Source: Flavobacteriaceae bacterium (lineage in GTDB: Bacteria > Bacteroidota > Bacteroidia > Flavobacteriales > Flavobacteriaceae). Taken from it: 21,020 nt of DNA. The first letter of the stretch is position 1, and the number at the start of each line of letters is the position of its first letter. Made by a program: the position numbers and the translations under genes. The notes beneath the pieces were generated by a model. That model was not told the origin of the DNA. It searched no databases and worked only from the letters and a program-made list of their open reading frames with translations. Shown here one piece after another: positions 1-6,824 of the stretch. The DNA lies in NCBI GenBank assembly GCA_947461915.1, contig CANHNG010000002.1, positions 1 through 21,020 on the forward strand, written 5' to 3'.

Positions 1-999
1 ATGAAAGAAGTTACAAAAGAGGTTTATTTAAAGTGGTATGAAGACATGTTACTTTGGAGAAAGTTTGAAGACAAATTAGCAGCATTGTACATTCAACAAA
101 AAATCAGAGGATTTCTGCATTTATACAACGGTCAAGAAGCCGTTTTGGCTGGTGCATTGCACGCTATGGACCTGACAAAAGACAAAATGATTACCGCATA
201 CAGAAATCACGTCCAGCCAATAGGAATGGGTGTTGATCCAAGACGAGTAATGGCCGAACTTTTGGGAAAAGCAACCGGAACATCAAAAGGAATGGGTGGT
301 TCTATGCATATTTTCTCTAAAGAACATCGTTTTTATGGTGGACACGGAATCGTAGGTGGACAAATTCCTGTAGGAGCCGGTTTGGCTTTTGCAGATAAAT
401 ATTTTGAAACTGGCGGCGTAACCATGACCTATTTTGGTGATGGCGCATCGCGACAAGGTTCCCTTCATGAGGCCTTTAATATGGCCATGCTTTGGAATCT
501 TCCAGTGGTATTCATCGTAGAAAATAACGGTTACGCTATGGGAACTTCTGTAGAAAGAACCGCAAATCATCCCGATATTTGGAAACTGGGCCTAGGATAC
601 GAAATGCCTTGCGGACCAGTTGACGGAATGAATCCCGTAAAAGTTGCCGAAGCAATGAGCGAAGCTATCGAAAGAGCACGCAGTGGTGGTGGACCAACTT
701 TTCTTGAAATGAAAACATACCGATACAGGGGACACTCTATGTCTGACGCCCAATTATACCGTTCAAAAGAAGAAGTAGAAGAGTATAAAAAAATTGACCC
801 GATTACTCAAGTTTTAGATGTAATCAAAGATCAGAAATATGCTACCGAGGAAGAAATTCAGGCAATCGACCAGAGAGTAAAAGACTTGGTTGAAGAATGC
901 GTTAAATTTGCCGAAGAATCACCATACCCGGAAGTACAACAACTATATGACGTGGTGTACGATCAAGAAAACTATCCATTTATTCCCCATAAACTATAA
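1..999 (+). CDS. pdhA: Pyruvate dehydrogenase E1 component, alpha subunit
   Basis: E1 alpha uses thiamine diphosphate (ThDP) to decarboxylate pyruvate and, with E1 beta, reductively acetylates the lipoyl groups of E2 in the cytoplasmic pyruvate dehydrogenase complex. The 332-residue protein has the usual length for a bacterial E1 alpha. The ThDP-binding motif is visible: GDG at residues 146-148 and NN at 175-176. The family segment around residues 98-130 (GMGGSMH, then GGHGIVGGQIPVGAG) is intact, as is the phosphorylation-loop-like YRYRGHSMSD near 240-250. The ATG is the first base of the window, so its promoter lies outside. The stop is followed after 8 bases by pdhC, indicating one transcript. 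E1 beta is not next to it, so the beta subunit must be encoded elsewhere; to my knowledge this split is usual in flavobacteria. Confidence 0.95.
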   Translation: MKEVTKEVYLKWYEDMLLWRKFEDKLAALYIQQKIRGFLHLYNGQEAVLAGALHAMDLTKDKMITAYRNHVQPIGMGVDPRRVMAELLGKATGTSKGMGGSMHIFSKEHRFYGGHGIVGGQIPVGAGLAFADKYFETGGVTMTYFGDGASRQGSLHEAFNMAMLWNLPVVFIVENNGYAMGTSVERTANHPDIWKLGLGYEMPCGPVDGMNPVKVAEAMSEAIERARSGGGPTFLEMKTYRYRGHSMSDAQLYRSKEEVEEYKKIDPITQVLDVIKDQKYATEEEIQAIDQRVKDLVEECVKFAEESPYPEVQQLYDVVYDQENYPFIPHKL

Positions 1000-1007
1000 A
1001 ATCAATT

Positions 1008-2654
1008 ATGGCTACAATTATAACGATGCCTCGTTTGAGCGACACCATGACAGATGGAACAGTGGCAACTTGGTTAAAAAAAGTAGGAGACAAAGTAAGC
1101 GAAGGTGATATGCTGGCTGAAATTGAAACTGATAAAGCAACAATGGAATTTGAGTCTTTCAACGAGGGAACTCTTTTATATATTGGCATTCAAGAAGGAG
1201 AAACTGCCCCTGTAGATTCACTTTTAGCAATTATTGGAAACGAAGGTGAAGACATTTCTGCTTTAATAGCTGGAGGGGCAACTGCAGCTCCAACTACCCC
1301 GAATGCTCTAGCAACAACGGAAGTTAAAAAAGAAGAAACATCGGCTCCAGTTGTAGCAGCAACAGCAACTATAGCTTTACCAAAAGGAGTTGTTGTGGTA
1401 ACCATGCCTCGCCTAAGCGATACGATGACCGAAGGAACCGTAGCAACTTGGTTGAAAAAAGTAGGTGATACTGTTACAGAAGGAGATATTCTTGCTGAAA
1501 TCGAAACTGACAAAGCAACAATGGAATTCGAATCCTTCAACGAAGGAACCTTATTATATATTGGGATACCAGAAGGGCAATCAGCTCCTATAGATAGCTT
1601 ATTAGCTATCATTGGGCCTGCGGGAACAGACATTGGCGGTATAGCAGAAAATTACAAAATAGGCGGAGCTGTTCCTGTTGCAACTGCAACAGAAGAATTA
1701 AAATCAGCACCAACTTCAGAAGCAGCAATAGTTGCTCAAGAAGCATCTGCTGATGGACAACGCGTTTTAGCCTCACCATTAGCAAAGAAAATTGCTGGTG
1801 AAAAAGGAATCCAATTAGCGCAAGTAAAAGGTTCTGGAGAAAACGGACGTATTACTAAAAGTGATGTAGAAAACTTTAAGGTTGGAAGCCAACAGCCAAC
1901 GGCCAACAGCCAAGAAGCTGCACCGGCAAAAGCGGAAACTGTTGCTGCAAAACCTTATATTCCAGCAGGACAATTTGCAACGGAAGAAATCAAGAATTCG
2001 CAAATGCGTAAAATCATTGCAAAACGTTTGGCAGAATCTTTATTCACTGCACCACATTACAACTTGGTAATCGAGGTAACAATGGATGAGGCAATGAAAT
2101 CTAGAGCGATTATTAACAGCGTTCCGGACACCAAAGTATCTTTTAACGATATGGTGATTAAAGCGTCAGCATTGGCTTTGAAGAAACACCCAAAAATCAA
2201 TTCTCAATGGACAGCAGAATCAATCATCATCAACTATCATGTGAATATAGGTGTTGCCGTTGCCGTTGAAGACGGATTAGTGGTTCCTGTATTACCATTT
2301 ACGGATGGTATGAGTTTATCTCAAATTGGAACAAGCGTAAGAGACCTTGCAGGAAGAGCCAAAAACAAAAAATTATTGCCTACCGAAATGGAAGGAAGTA
2401 CGTTTACGATTTCTAACCTTGGAATGTTTGGAATTACTGAATTCAACTCCATTATCAACCAACCGAATTCTGCCATCCTATCCGTAGGAGCGATTGTAGA
2501 AAAACCCGTGGTGAAAAATGGACAAATTGTGGTAGGAAACACGATGATGTTATCTTTGGCTTGCGATCACCGAACAATTGATGGTGCCACTGGAGCTCAG
2601 TTCTTGCAAACTTTGAAACAATATATTGAAAACCCGGTAACGATGCTCGCGTAA
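1008..2654 (+). CDS. pdhC: Pyruvate dehydrogenase E2, dihydrolipoamide acetyltransferase with two lipoyl domains
   Basis: E2 forms the core of the pyruvate dehydrogenase complex and moves the acetyl group from lipoyl-lysine to CoA. The 548-residue protein starts with two lipoyl domains, about residues 2-78 and 128-204. Each has the ETDKATMEFES lipoylation site, with the modified lysines at K43 and K169. An Ala/Thr/Pro-rich linker joins them. The peripheral subunit-binding domain covers about 252-290 (RVLASPLAKKIAGEKG through NGRITKSDV). The catalytic domain runs from about 315 to the end and carries the DHRTIDG motif, with the likely active-site H521 and D525. A second linker, about 291-310, is encoded partly by a 7-bp tandem repeat. 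The gene lies 8 bp downstream of pdhA and is closed by a strong terminator. The two-lipoyl architecture and the pairing with pdhA separate it from 2-oxoglutarate dehydrogenase E2. Confidence 0.95.
   Translation: MATIITMPRLSDTMTDGTVATWLKKVGDKVSEGDMLAEIETDKATMEFESFNEGTLLYIGIQEGETAPVDSLLAIIGNEGEDISALIAGGATAAPTTPNALATTEVKKEETSAPVVAATATIALPKGVVVVTMPRLSDTMTEGTVATWLKKVGDTVTEGDILAEIETDKATMEFESFNEGTLLYIGIPEGQSAPIDSLLAIIGPAGTDIGGIAENYKIGGAVPVATATEELKSAPTSEAAIVAQEASADGQRVLASPLAKKIAGEKGIQLAQVKGSGENGRITKSDVENFKVGSQQPTANSQEAAPAKAETVAAKPYIPAGQFATEEIKNSQMRKIIAKRLAESLFTAPHYNLVIEVTMDEAMKSRAIINSVPDTKVSFNDMVIKASALALKKHPKINSQWTAESIIINYHVNIGVAVAVEDGLVVPVLPFTDGMSLSQIGTSVRDLAGRAKNKKLLPTEMEGSTFTISNLGMFGITEFNSIINQPNSAILSVGAIVEKPVVKNGQIVVGNTMMLSLACDHRTIDGATGAQFLQTLKQYIENPVTMLA
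1888..1915 (+). repeat. Four tandem 7-bp units (GCCAACR) inside pdhC
   Basis: Units GCCAACA, GCCAACG, GCCAACA and GCCAAGA follow one another without gaps. They lie in the linker between the E3-binding and catalytic domains of pdhC. The period is not a multiple of three, so gain or loss of one unit would shift the reading frame, while three units would add seven residues. Confidence 0.85.
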
Positions 2655-2677
2655 TAGCTCGTTAGATCATATATGAT

Positions 2678-2710
2678 ATCCCGTTTTGAACAATCAGAAC
2701 GGGATTTTTT
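2678..2710 (+). terminator. Rho-independent terminator of pdhA-pdhC
   Basis: A 12-bp stem (ATCCCGTTTTGA paired with TCAGAACGGGAT, one G-T pair) with an ACAA loop is followed by a run of six T. It starts 23 bases after the pdhC stop. Its T-tract touches the end of the convergent glycosyltransferase gene, whose stop codon begins at 2709. Confidence 0.9.
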
Positions 2711-3950
2711 ATTTGTTTTTCTCCTCAATCCAACGAGACATATATTTGGTACTTGTCAAGGTATGATGCTGCAATAGTGTTCCTATAAAATTATGCAATC
2801 GATGTTTTTTTATATGCGTTTGTAAGTTTAAAATATGTTGTATAAAACCATCGGCAAACACCGATTTCAAATAGCGTTTTTCTATAATTTCAAAACCATT
2901 TTCTTGTGCTTTAAGCCAAACGGTTTTCTCTTGATATAATTCTACCGCTTTATCTGCAAAGACTTGTGAATTATCACCAATAAATCCATTCCAAGGCAAA
3001 TTTCCACACATGGATTCAGCCCCAATAGCGGTTGTCACGCTTGGCGTGCCGCATTGCATCGCTTCTACCAATTTTCCTTTTATTCCGGCTCCAAAACGCA
3101 AAGGAGCTAAAACAACTCTTGCACTTCGAACAACAACTTGAGCATTATCGGCTCGTCCCATAATATAAAAATCTTCCTTTGGTTGGTGCAATTGCAATAC
3201 TTTCTGACTAGGATAAGCTCCATAAATCTGCAAAACAGCTTCTGGCATTTGTTTTTTGATGAGTGGCCAAATCGTTTCTTTTAGATACTGAACTGCGTTC
3301 CAATTGGGTTCGTGAAGAAAGTTACCAATAAAAACAAAATTTTTTCGTTCTTCAAATGAAGGCAGATTTTGAATAGTTGAAACGGTAATCGGATCCAACA
3401 ACAAAGGCAAATAATACAATAAACTAGAATTTATTTTAAAAACAGACTGCAATAATTCCATTTCATATTCGGCAATCATTAAAGAAATATCACAACGCAG
3501 AATACTGGCAATTTCTCTTTTGGCAACATCTTCTACTAGCAAGTCATCGGTGGTAAAAGGCCGGTTTTCCTTAAATGCTTTTTGCCGTGCCAAACGCAGG
3601 CAATGCAAATCTTCTGTGTCTAATACTCGCAACGCATCGGGGCAATTTTCGACAACGCGCCAGCCAAATTGTTCTTCCATCATAAACCGATCAAACAAGA
3701 CAATTGACGGATTCAACTCCTTTACAAAAACATCGAAACTAGAACAATTTAAAGAGATCGATTTTATAGAAACTCCCAGAGTATTTAGGTTAATCATATA
3801 ATCACTGTCCGAAGCGGAACTGGTAAAAGTAACCTCATAACCCTGCTGCTTAAAAATCCGAATCAATTGTACCATCCTTCCTCCCGCGGCGGAAGAATTG
3901 GGTTCTGGCCAAACAAAACCGATAATTAAAACGCGCTGATTTGCAATCAT
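2709..3950 (-). CDS. Glycosyltransferase, GT4-like (group 1) GT-B fold
   Basis: The protein probably transfers a sugar from an activated donor onto a cell-surface glycan or glycolipid. The acceptor and donor cannot be told from the sequence. Its 413 residues fit a GT-B enzyme. The N-terminal half has a Rossmann-like start (VLIIGFVWPEPNSSAAG) with the Gly-rich turn GGRM at about 23-26. The C-terminal half has FIGNFLHEPNWNAV at about 207-220 and the nucleotide-sugar-binding segment GAGIKGKLVEAMQCGTPSV at 287-305, in which E296 is the likely conserved acidic residue of the family. No signal peptide or membrane segment is visible, so it is probably cytoplasmic or membrane-peripheral. The gene stands alone, convergent with pdhC and divergent from miaE (109 bp apart), and no polysaccharide cluster surrounds it. 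The ATG at 3950 gives a natural N-terminus. Confidence 0.85.
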   Translation of the reverse strand: MIANQRVLIIGFVWPEPNSSAAGGRMVQLIRIFKQQGYEVTFTSSASDSDYMINLNTLGVSIKSISLNCSSFDVFVKELNPSIVLFDRFMMEEQFGWRVVENCPDALRVLDTEDLHCLRLARQKAFKENRPFTTDDLLVEDVAKREIASILRCDISLMIAEYEMELLQSVFKINSSLLYYLPLLLDPITVSTIQNLPSFEERKNFVFIGNFLHEPNWNAVQYLKETIWPLIKKQMPEAVLQIYGAYPSQKVLQLHQPKEDFYIMGRADNAQVVVRSARVVLAPLRFGAGIKGKLVEAMQCGTPSVTTAIGAESMCGNLPWNGFIGDNSQVFADKAVELYQEKTVWLKAQENGFEIIEKRYLKSVFADGFIQHILNLQTHIKKHRLHNFIGTLLQHHTLTSTKYMSRWIEEKNK

Positions 3951-4025
3951 AAAACTTCCTGTTTACAATGCAAAATAAGGGAAATAAAACAGTATATCAA
4001 TCCATTTCACAACAAATAAAAGATG

Positions 4026-4033
4026 TATTTTTG
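4026..4033 (+). promoter_or_regulatory. Candidate -7 box upstream of miaE
   Basis: TATTTTTG matches the Bacteroidetes -7 consensus TAnnTTTG and sits 26 bases before the miaE ATG. No good TTG lies 17-19 bp upstream, so the assignment rests on the -7 box alone. Confidence 0.4.
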
Positions 4034-4059
4034 CAAATAATCTCAATAAATACAAAATA

Positions 4060-4641
4060 ATGTTAGGATTAAAATTAGCCACCGACCCTAAGTGGGTAAC
4101 TATCGTTGAATCGAACATCGAAGAAATTTTGACCGATCACGCTTGGTGTGAGCAAAAAGCGGCAACAAACATTATCACTATCATTACATATAATTCAGAA
4201 CACGAAGAATTGGTTACTGATTTGATAGAAATTGCCAAAGAAGAATTAGAACATTTCCAGATGGTGCACAATATCATAAAAGAACGCGGACTAAAGTTGG
4301 GAAGAGAGCGAAAAGACCATTACGTCAACGAACTTTTTAAATTTTTGAAAAAAGACGGAAGCAGAAACGACGCTTTTGTGGATAGATTACTATTTTCCGC
4401 TATGATTGAGGCCAGAAGTTGCGAAAGATTCAAAGTGTTGTCACAAAATATCGAAGACAAAGAATTGGCCGAATTTTATAGAAAACTGATGGTCAGCGAA
4501 GCAGGACATTACACCACGTTTCTTCGTTTCGCCAAAAAATACTCCGAAAAAGTGGATGTAGATAAACGCTGGCAGGAATGGATTGATTTTGAAGGCGAAT
4601 TAATTACAAACTACGGAAAAAGCGAAACCGTCCACGGATAA
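4060..4641 (+). CDS. miaE: tRNA 2-methylthio-N6-isopentenyladenosine-37 hydroxylase (MiaE)
   Basis: MiaE is a non-heme di-iron monooxygenase. It hydroxylates the isopentenyl group of ms2i6A at position 37 of tRNAs that read UNN codons, after MiaA and MiaB have acted. The 193-residue protein is almost entirely helical and carries the ferritin-like iron ligands in the expected order: E31, the ExxH pair E62/H65 (in EELEH), E117 (in IEARSCERF) and the second ExxH pair E147/H150 (in SEAGHY). The start MLGLKLATDPKW is typical of the family. miaA and miaB are not in this window. The gene is monocistronic, and a hairpin terminator follows about 75 bases after its stop. Interestingly, the tRNA-Leu(UAA) encoded at 19578 would be the kind of tRNA this enzyme acts on. 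Confidence 0.93.
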   Translation: MLGLKLATDPKWVTIVESNIEEILTDHAWCEQKAATNIITIITYNSEHEELVTDLIEIAKEELEHFQMVHNIIKERGLKLGRERKDHYVNELFKFLKKDGSRNDAFVDRLLFSAMIEARSCERFKVLSQNIEDKELAEFYRKLMVSEAGHYTTFLRFAKKYSEKVDVDKRWQEWIDFEGELITNYGKSETVHG

Positions 4642-4717
4642 AATTTATACTTAATTTTTGGTGGTAAACAAGTTTTGGGATTTGTACAAAATTTTATTGT
4701 GGAAATGTCATAAAAAA

Positions 4718-4745
4718 ACCTCTAAAATTGCTTTAGAGGTTTTTG
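4718..4745. terminator. Bidirectional terminator between miaE and tRNA-Val
   Basis: A perfect 9-bp stem, ACCTCTAAA paired with TTTAGAGGT, with a 5-base loop is flanked by seven A on the left and a short T run on the right. It can therefore end miaE transcription on the plus strand and tRNA-Val transcription on the minus strand. Confidence 0.85.
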
Positions 4746-4754
4746 GTACATCAG

Positions 4755-4829
4755 TGGGCGATGAGGGGTTCGAACCCCCGACCCCCTCGGTGTAAACGAG
4801 GTGCTCTGAACCAGCTGAGCTAATCGCCC
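4755..4829 (-). tRNA. tRNA-Val (anticodon UAC)
   Basis: On the minus strand the 75-base sequence folds as a cloverleaf. The acceptor GGGCGAT pairs with ATCGCCC, and the anticodon stem CCTCG/CGAGG encloses the loop TTTACAC with anticodon TAC. The T arm is GGGGG-TTCGAAC-CCCTC, and the discriminator base is A. CCA is not encoded: the bases after the discriminator are CTG. The next gene on this strand, transcribed towards it, is the nucleotidyltransferase remnant. Confidence 0.97.
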
Positions 4830-4841
4830 TTAACAGGGTTG

Positions 4842-4873
4842 CAAATATAGGTTGGTTTTTTGCTTATCCAAAA
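4842..4873 (-). promoter_or_regulatory. Promoter of tRNA-Val
   Basis: On the minus strand a TTTTG element is followed after 19 bases by TATATTTG, an excellent match to the Bacteroidetes consensus (TTTG, N19, TAnnTTTG). The -7 box ends 12 bases before the tRNA 5' end, so the leader would be only a few bases long. Confidence 0.8.
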
Positions 4874-4927
4874 CATTTTTACTGAAATTTCAATATTTTT
4901 TTGAGGGCTACTTTATTTCGCTGGTAT

Positions 4928-5146
4928 CTAATTTATTAAGATGTGAGTTGGAATACTAACCAAAAAATCAATATCGCTATTATTACTAAAATTAGAATAT
5001 AATGCAGAACCAAATAGATACATTTTCTCTACATTGTATAAAATACATGAGTTTTTTAAACTTTGAAAATGATTTTCAATTTTTATTATGAAAACTGACA
5101 GAACTACTTTTTTTAAATTTTTGATAAGTCCAAATAATACAAGGCT
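4928..5146 (-). pseudogene. Remnant of an MNT-type nucleotidyltransferase (pol-beta superfamily)
   Basis: The only gene-like content between tRNA-Val and the GH3 gene is a minus-strand frame, open from 5146 down to a TAG at 4928-4930. It contains the stretch MYLFGSALYSNF followed by NNSDIDFLVSI. This is the signature of small MNT-type nucleotidyltransferases: a GS motif followed by DxD metal ligands, here D-I-D. About 35 preceding residues (including IENHFQSLKNSCILYNVEK) fit the N-terminal helix of the family. There is no ATG, GTG or TTG before the motif. The only ATG, at 5023, lies directly at the GS motif. The frame stops eight residues after the DFLVS strand, where intact proteins of roughly 100 residues continue. 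I therefore call it a 5'- and 3'-decayed gene. Such enzymes commonly pair with HEPN proteins as toxin-antitoxin modules; no HEPN partner is left here. Confidence 0.7.
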
Positions 5147-5154
5147 TTATCCGT

Positions 5155-6663
5155 TTATAGATTCTTTAATTGCTCCAAATAATCCCTTTCGTTCGATAAT
5201 CTCGGGATTTTATGTTGCCCACCCAATTTGTCTTTTTCTTTAAGCCAATCGTAAAACAACTTGGGCCTAGCAATATTGATAATTAACGGATTCAAGGTCA
5301 TGTTATTATGGCGTTTTGCTTCGTAATCGGAATTTAAGGATTGCAAGGTTTCGTCTAAAACTTTCTGAAAAAAAACGATGTCAGCGGGGTTTTTCCTAAA
5401 TTCTATCATCCATTCGTGTGCTCCTTTTTCCTTGTCTTTCATAAAAACGGGAGCTACGGTGTAATCCACTATTTCGGTTCCGGTAATTTGGCAGGCTTTT
5501 GCAATGGCTTGATCTGTATTTTCGACCATGAGTTCTTCGCCAAAAACATTGATATGATGTTTCGTTCTTCCTGTCACCCTAATTCGATAAGGGTTTAAGG
5601 AAGTAAAACGGACGGTATCACCTATCAAATACCGCCACAAACCGGAATTCGTGGTGATGACAATGGCGTAATTTTTGAAAAGTTCCACATCTGCCAAACG
5701 AATTATTTTTCGGTTTGGAGTTCCAAAAGTATCCATTGGAATGAACTCATAGAAAATCCCATAATCCAGCATTAGCAATAAATCACTGGAATCATTCAGA
5801 TCCTGAATGGCAAAAAAGCCTTCGGAAGCATTGTATATTTCGTAATATTTGAAATCTGTTTTCGGCAGCATTTTTTGGTATTGTTCGCGGTATGGCTCAA
5901 AACTCACGCCGCCATGAAAATACACCTCTAGATTGGGCCATAATTCCTGTAAATTGGCTTTGCCGGTTTCGGTAAGTAATTGGTTCATCAAAACTAGCAT
6001 CCACGAAGGAACTCCGGCAAAACTAGTCACATTTTCGTTTTTCACCTCATTGATTATTGCGGGAATTTTCATTTCCCAATCGCTCATCAACGATATTTTG
6101 TGGTTGGGAGTGCTACTATATTCCGCCCAAATGGGCATGTTTTCGATTAATATTGCTGACAGATCTCCAAAAAAAGTATGGTTGTCTTCATATATTTGGG
6201 AACTACCGCCAAGGCGAAGGCTTTTACCCAAAAACAGTTCGGAGTCTTCATTATTGTTCAAATACAAACACAATAAATCTTTACTCCCTTTATAGTGACA
6301 ATCTTCGAGAGCTTCATTGCTTACGGGGATAAATTTACTTTTGGCATTGGTCGTTCCGCTTGATTTGGCAAACCATTTTATGGGTGTTTCCCAAAACACA
6401 TTTTGTTCTCCTTGTCGAGTGCGTTCTATCAAAGGCTGTAATTCTTCGTAGGTAGCAACAGGCACTCTTTCTGCAAAAGTGGTGTAGGAATGAATCGAAG
6501 CATAGTCATATTGTTGACCTATAACCGTATTTTCCGAAGCCCGAATCAAGTTCATCAGCAATTCTTCCTGAACTTCATTGGGATACTTTAAGAAAAGTTC
6601 CATCTGATGAATCCGTTGCTTTAATACCCAGGAGGCAAATGAATTGATTATAGGTAATGGCAT
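5155..6663 (-). CDS. GH3 auxin-responsive promoter family protein (acyl-adenylate-forming type)
   Basis: GH3 proteins in plants adenylate carboxylic acids such as indole-acetic or jasmonic acid and join them to amino acids. The bacterial members have no established substrate that I know of. The 502 residues show the adenylate-forming motifs: SSGTT at 101-105 (nucleotide-binding loop), YNASEG at 277-282, and LWRYLIGDTVRF at about 342-353 containing the conserved GDT. No signal peptide is visible, so it is cytoplasmic. The N-terminus MPLPIINSFASWVLKQR is typical of flavobacterial homologues. The gene diverges from the DUF2797 gene across a 160-bp region with mirrored repeats. A possible -7 box (TATTTTTG on the minus strand, 6738-6745) lies about 75 bases upstream of the start. 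The family call is secure; the reaction is an inference. Confidence 0.88.
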   Translation of the reverse strand: MPLPIINSFASWVLKQRIHQMELFLKYPNEVQEELLMNLIRASENTVIGQQYDYASIHSYTTFAERVPVATYEELQPLIERTRQGEQNVFWETPIKWFAKSSGTTNAKSKFIPVSNEALEDCHYKGSKDLLCLYLNNNEDSELFLGKSLRLGGSSQIYEDNHTFFGDLSAILIENMPIWAEYSSTPNHKISLMSDWEMKIPAIINEVKNENVTSFAGVPSWMLVLMNQLLTETGKANLQELWPNLEVYFHGGVSFEPYREQYQKMLPKTDFKYYEIYNASEGFFAIQDLNDSSDLLLMLDYGIFYEFIPMDTFGTPNRKIIRLADVELFKNYAIVITTNSGLWRYLIGDTVRFTSLNPYRIRVTGRTKHHINVFGEELMVENTDQAIAKACQITGTEIVDYTVAPVFMKDKEKGAHEWMIEFRKNPADIVFFQKVLDETLQSLNSDYEAKRHNNMTLNPLIINIARPKLFYDWLKEKDKLGGQHKIPRLSNERDYLEQLKNL

Positions 6664-6700
6664 TTATGATTTTAGATTTTAGAATTATGATTTTAGATTT
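6664..6700. repeat. TTTTAGA-type direct repeats in front of the GH3 gene
   Basis: The 16-base sequence TTATGATTTTAGATTT occurs at 6664-6679 and again at 6685-6700, a period of 21. Read on the minus strand it forms AATCTAAAATC-type units running into the start of the GH3 gene. It mirrors the repeat in front of the DUF2797 gene. Confidence 0.85.
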
Positions 6701-6803
6701 GCTAAAAGTGGAACAAACACTAACTTTACAACTTTATCAAAAATAGTATTTTTTTTTAAAAGTTATGGAAATTCCTAATTTTCTATTTCTTAATTCTAAA
6801 AAA

Positions 6804-6824
6804 TCTAAAATCTAAAATCTAAAA
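6804..6824 (+). repeat. Three tandem TCTAAAA heptamers ending in the DUF2797 start codon
   Basis: Three perfect TCTAAAA units abut each other, and the last A is the first base of the ATG at 6824. A degenerate fourth unit (TTCTAAAA) lies just upstream at about 6793-6801. The sequence is an approximate reverse complement of the repeat at 6664-6700. Confidence 0.85.

Noticed and set aside
1190..1633. Minus-strand frame of 147 codons across pdhC
   Set aside because: It mirrors the repeated lipoyl domains on the plus strand, which explains its apparent internal repetition; pdhC is unambiguous.
5063..5079. Perfect inverted repeat TTGAAAAT-G-ATTTTCAA as a possible operator
   Set aside because: It lies in the body of the nucleotidyltransferase remnant, far from any live promoter, and short A/T-rich palindromes are expected by chance here.
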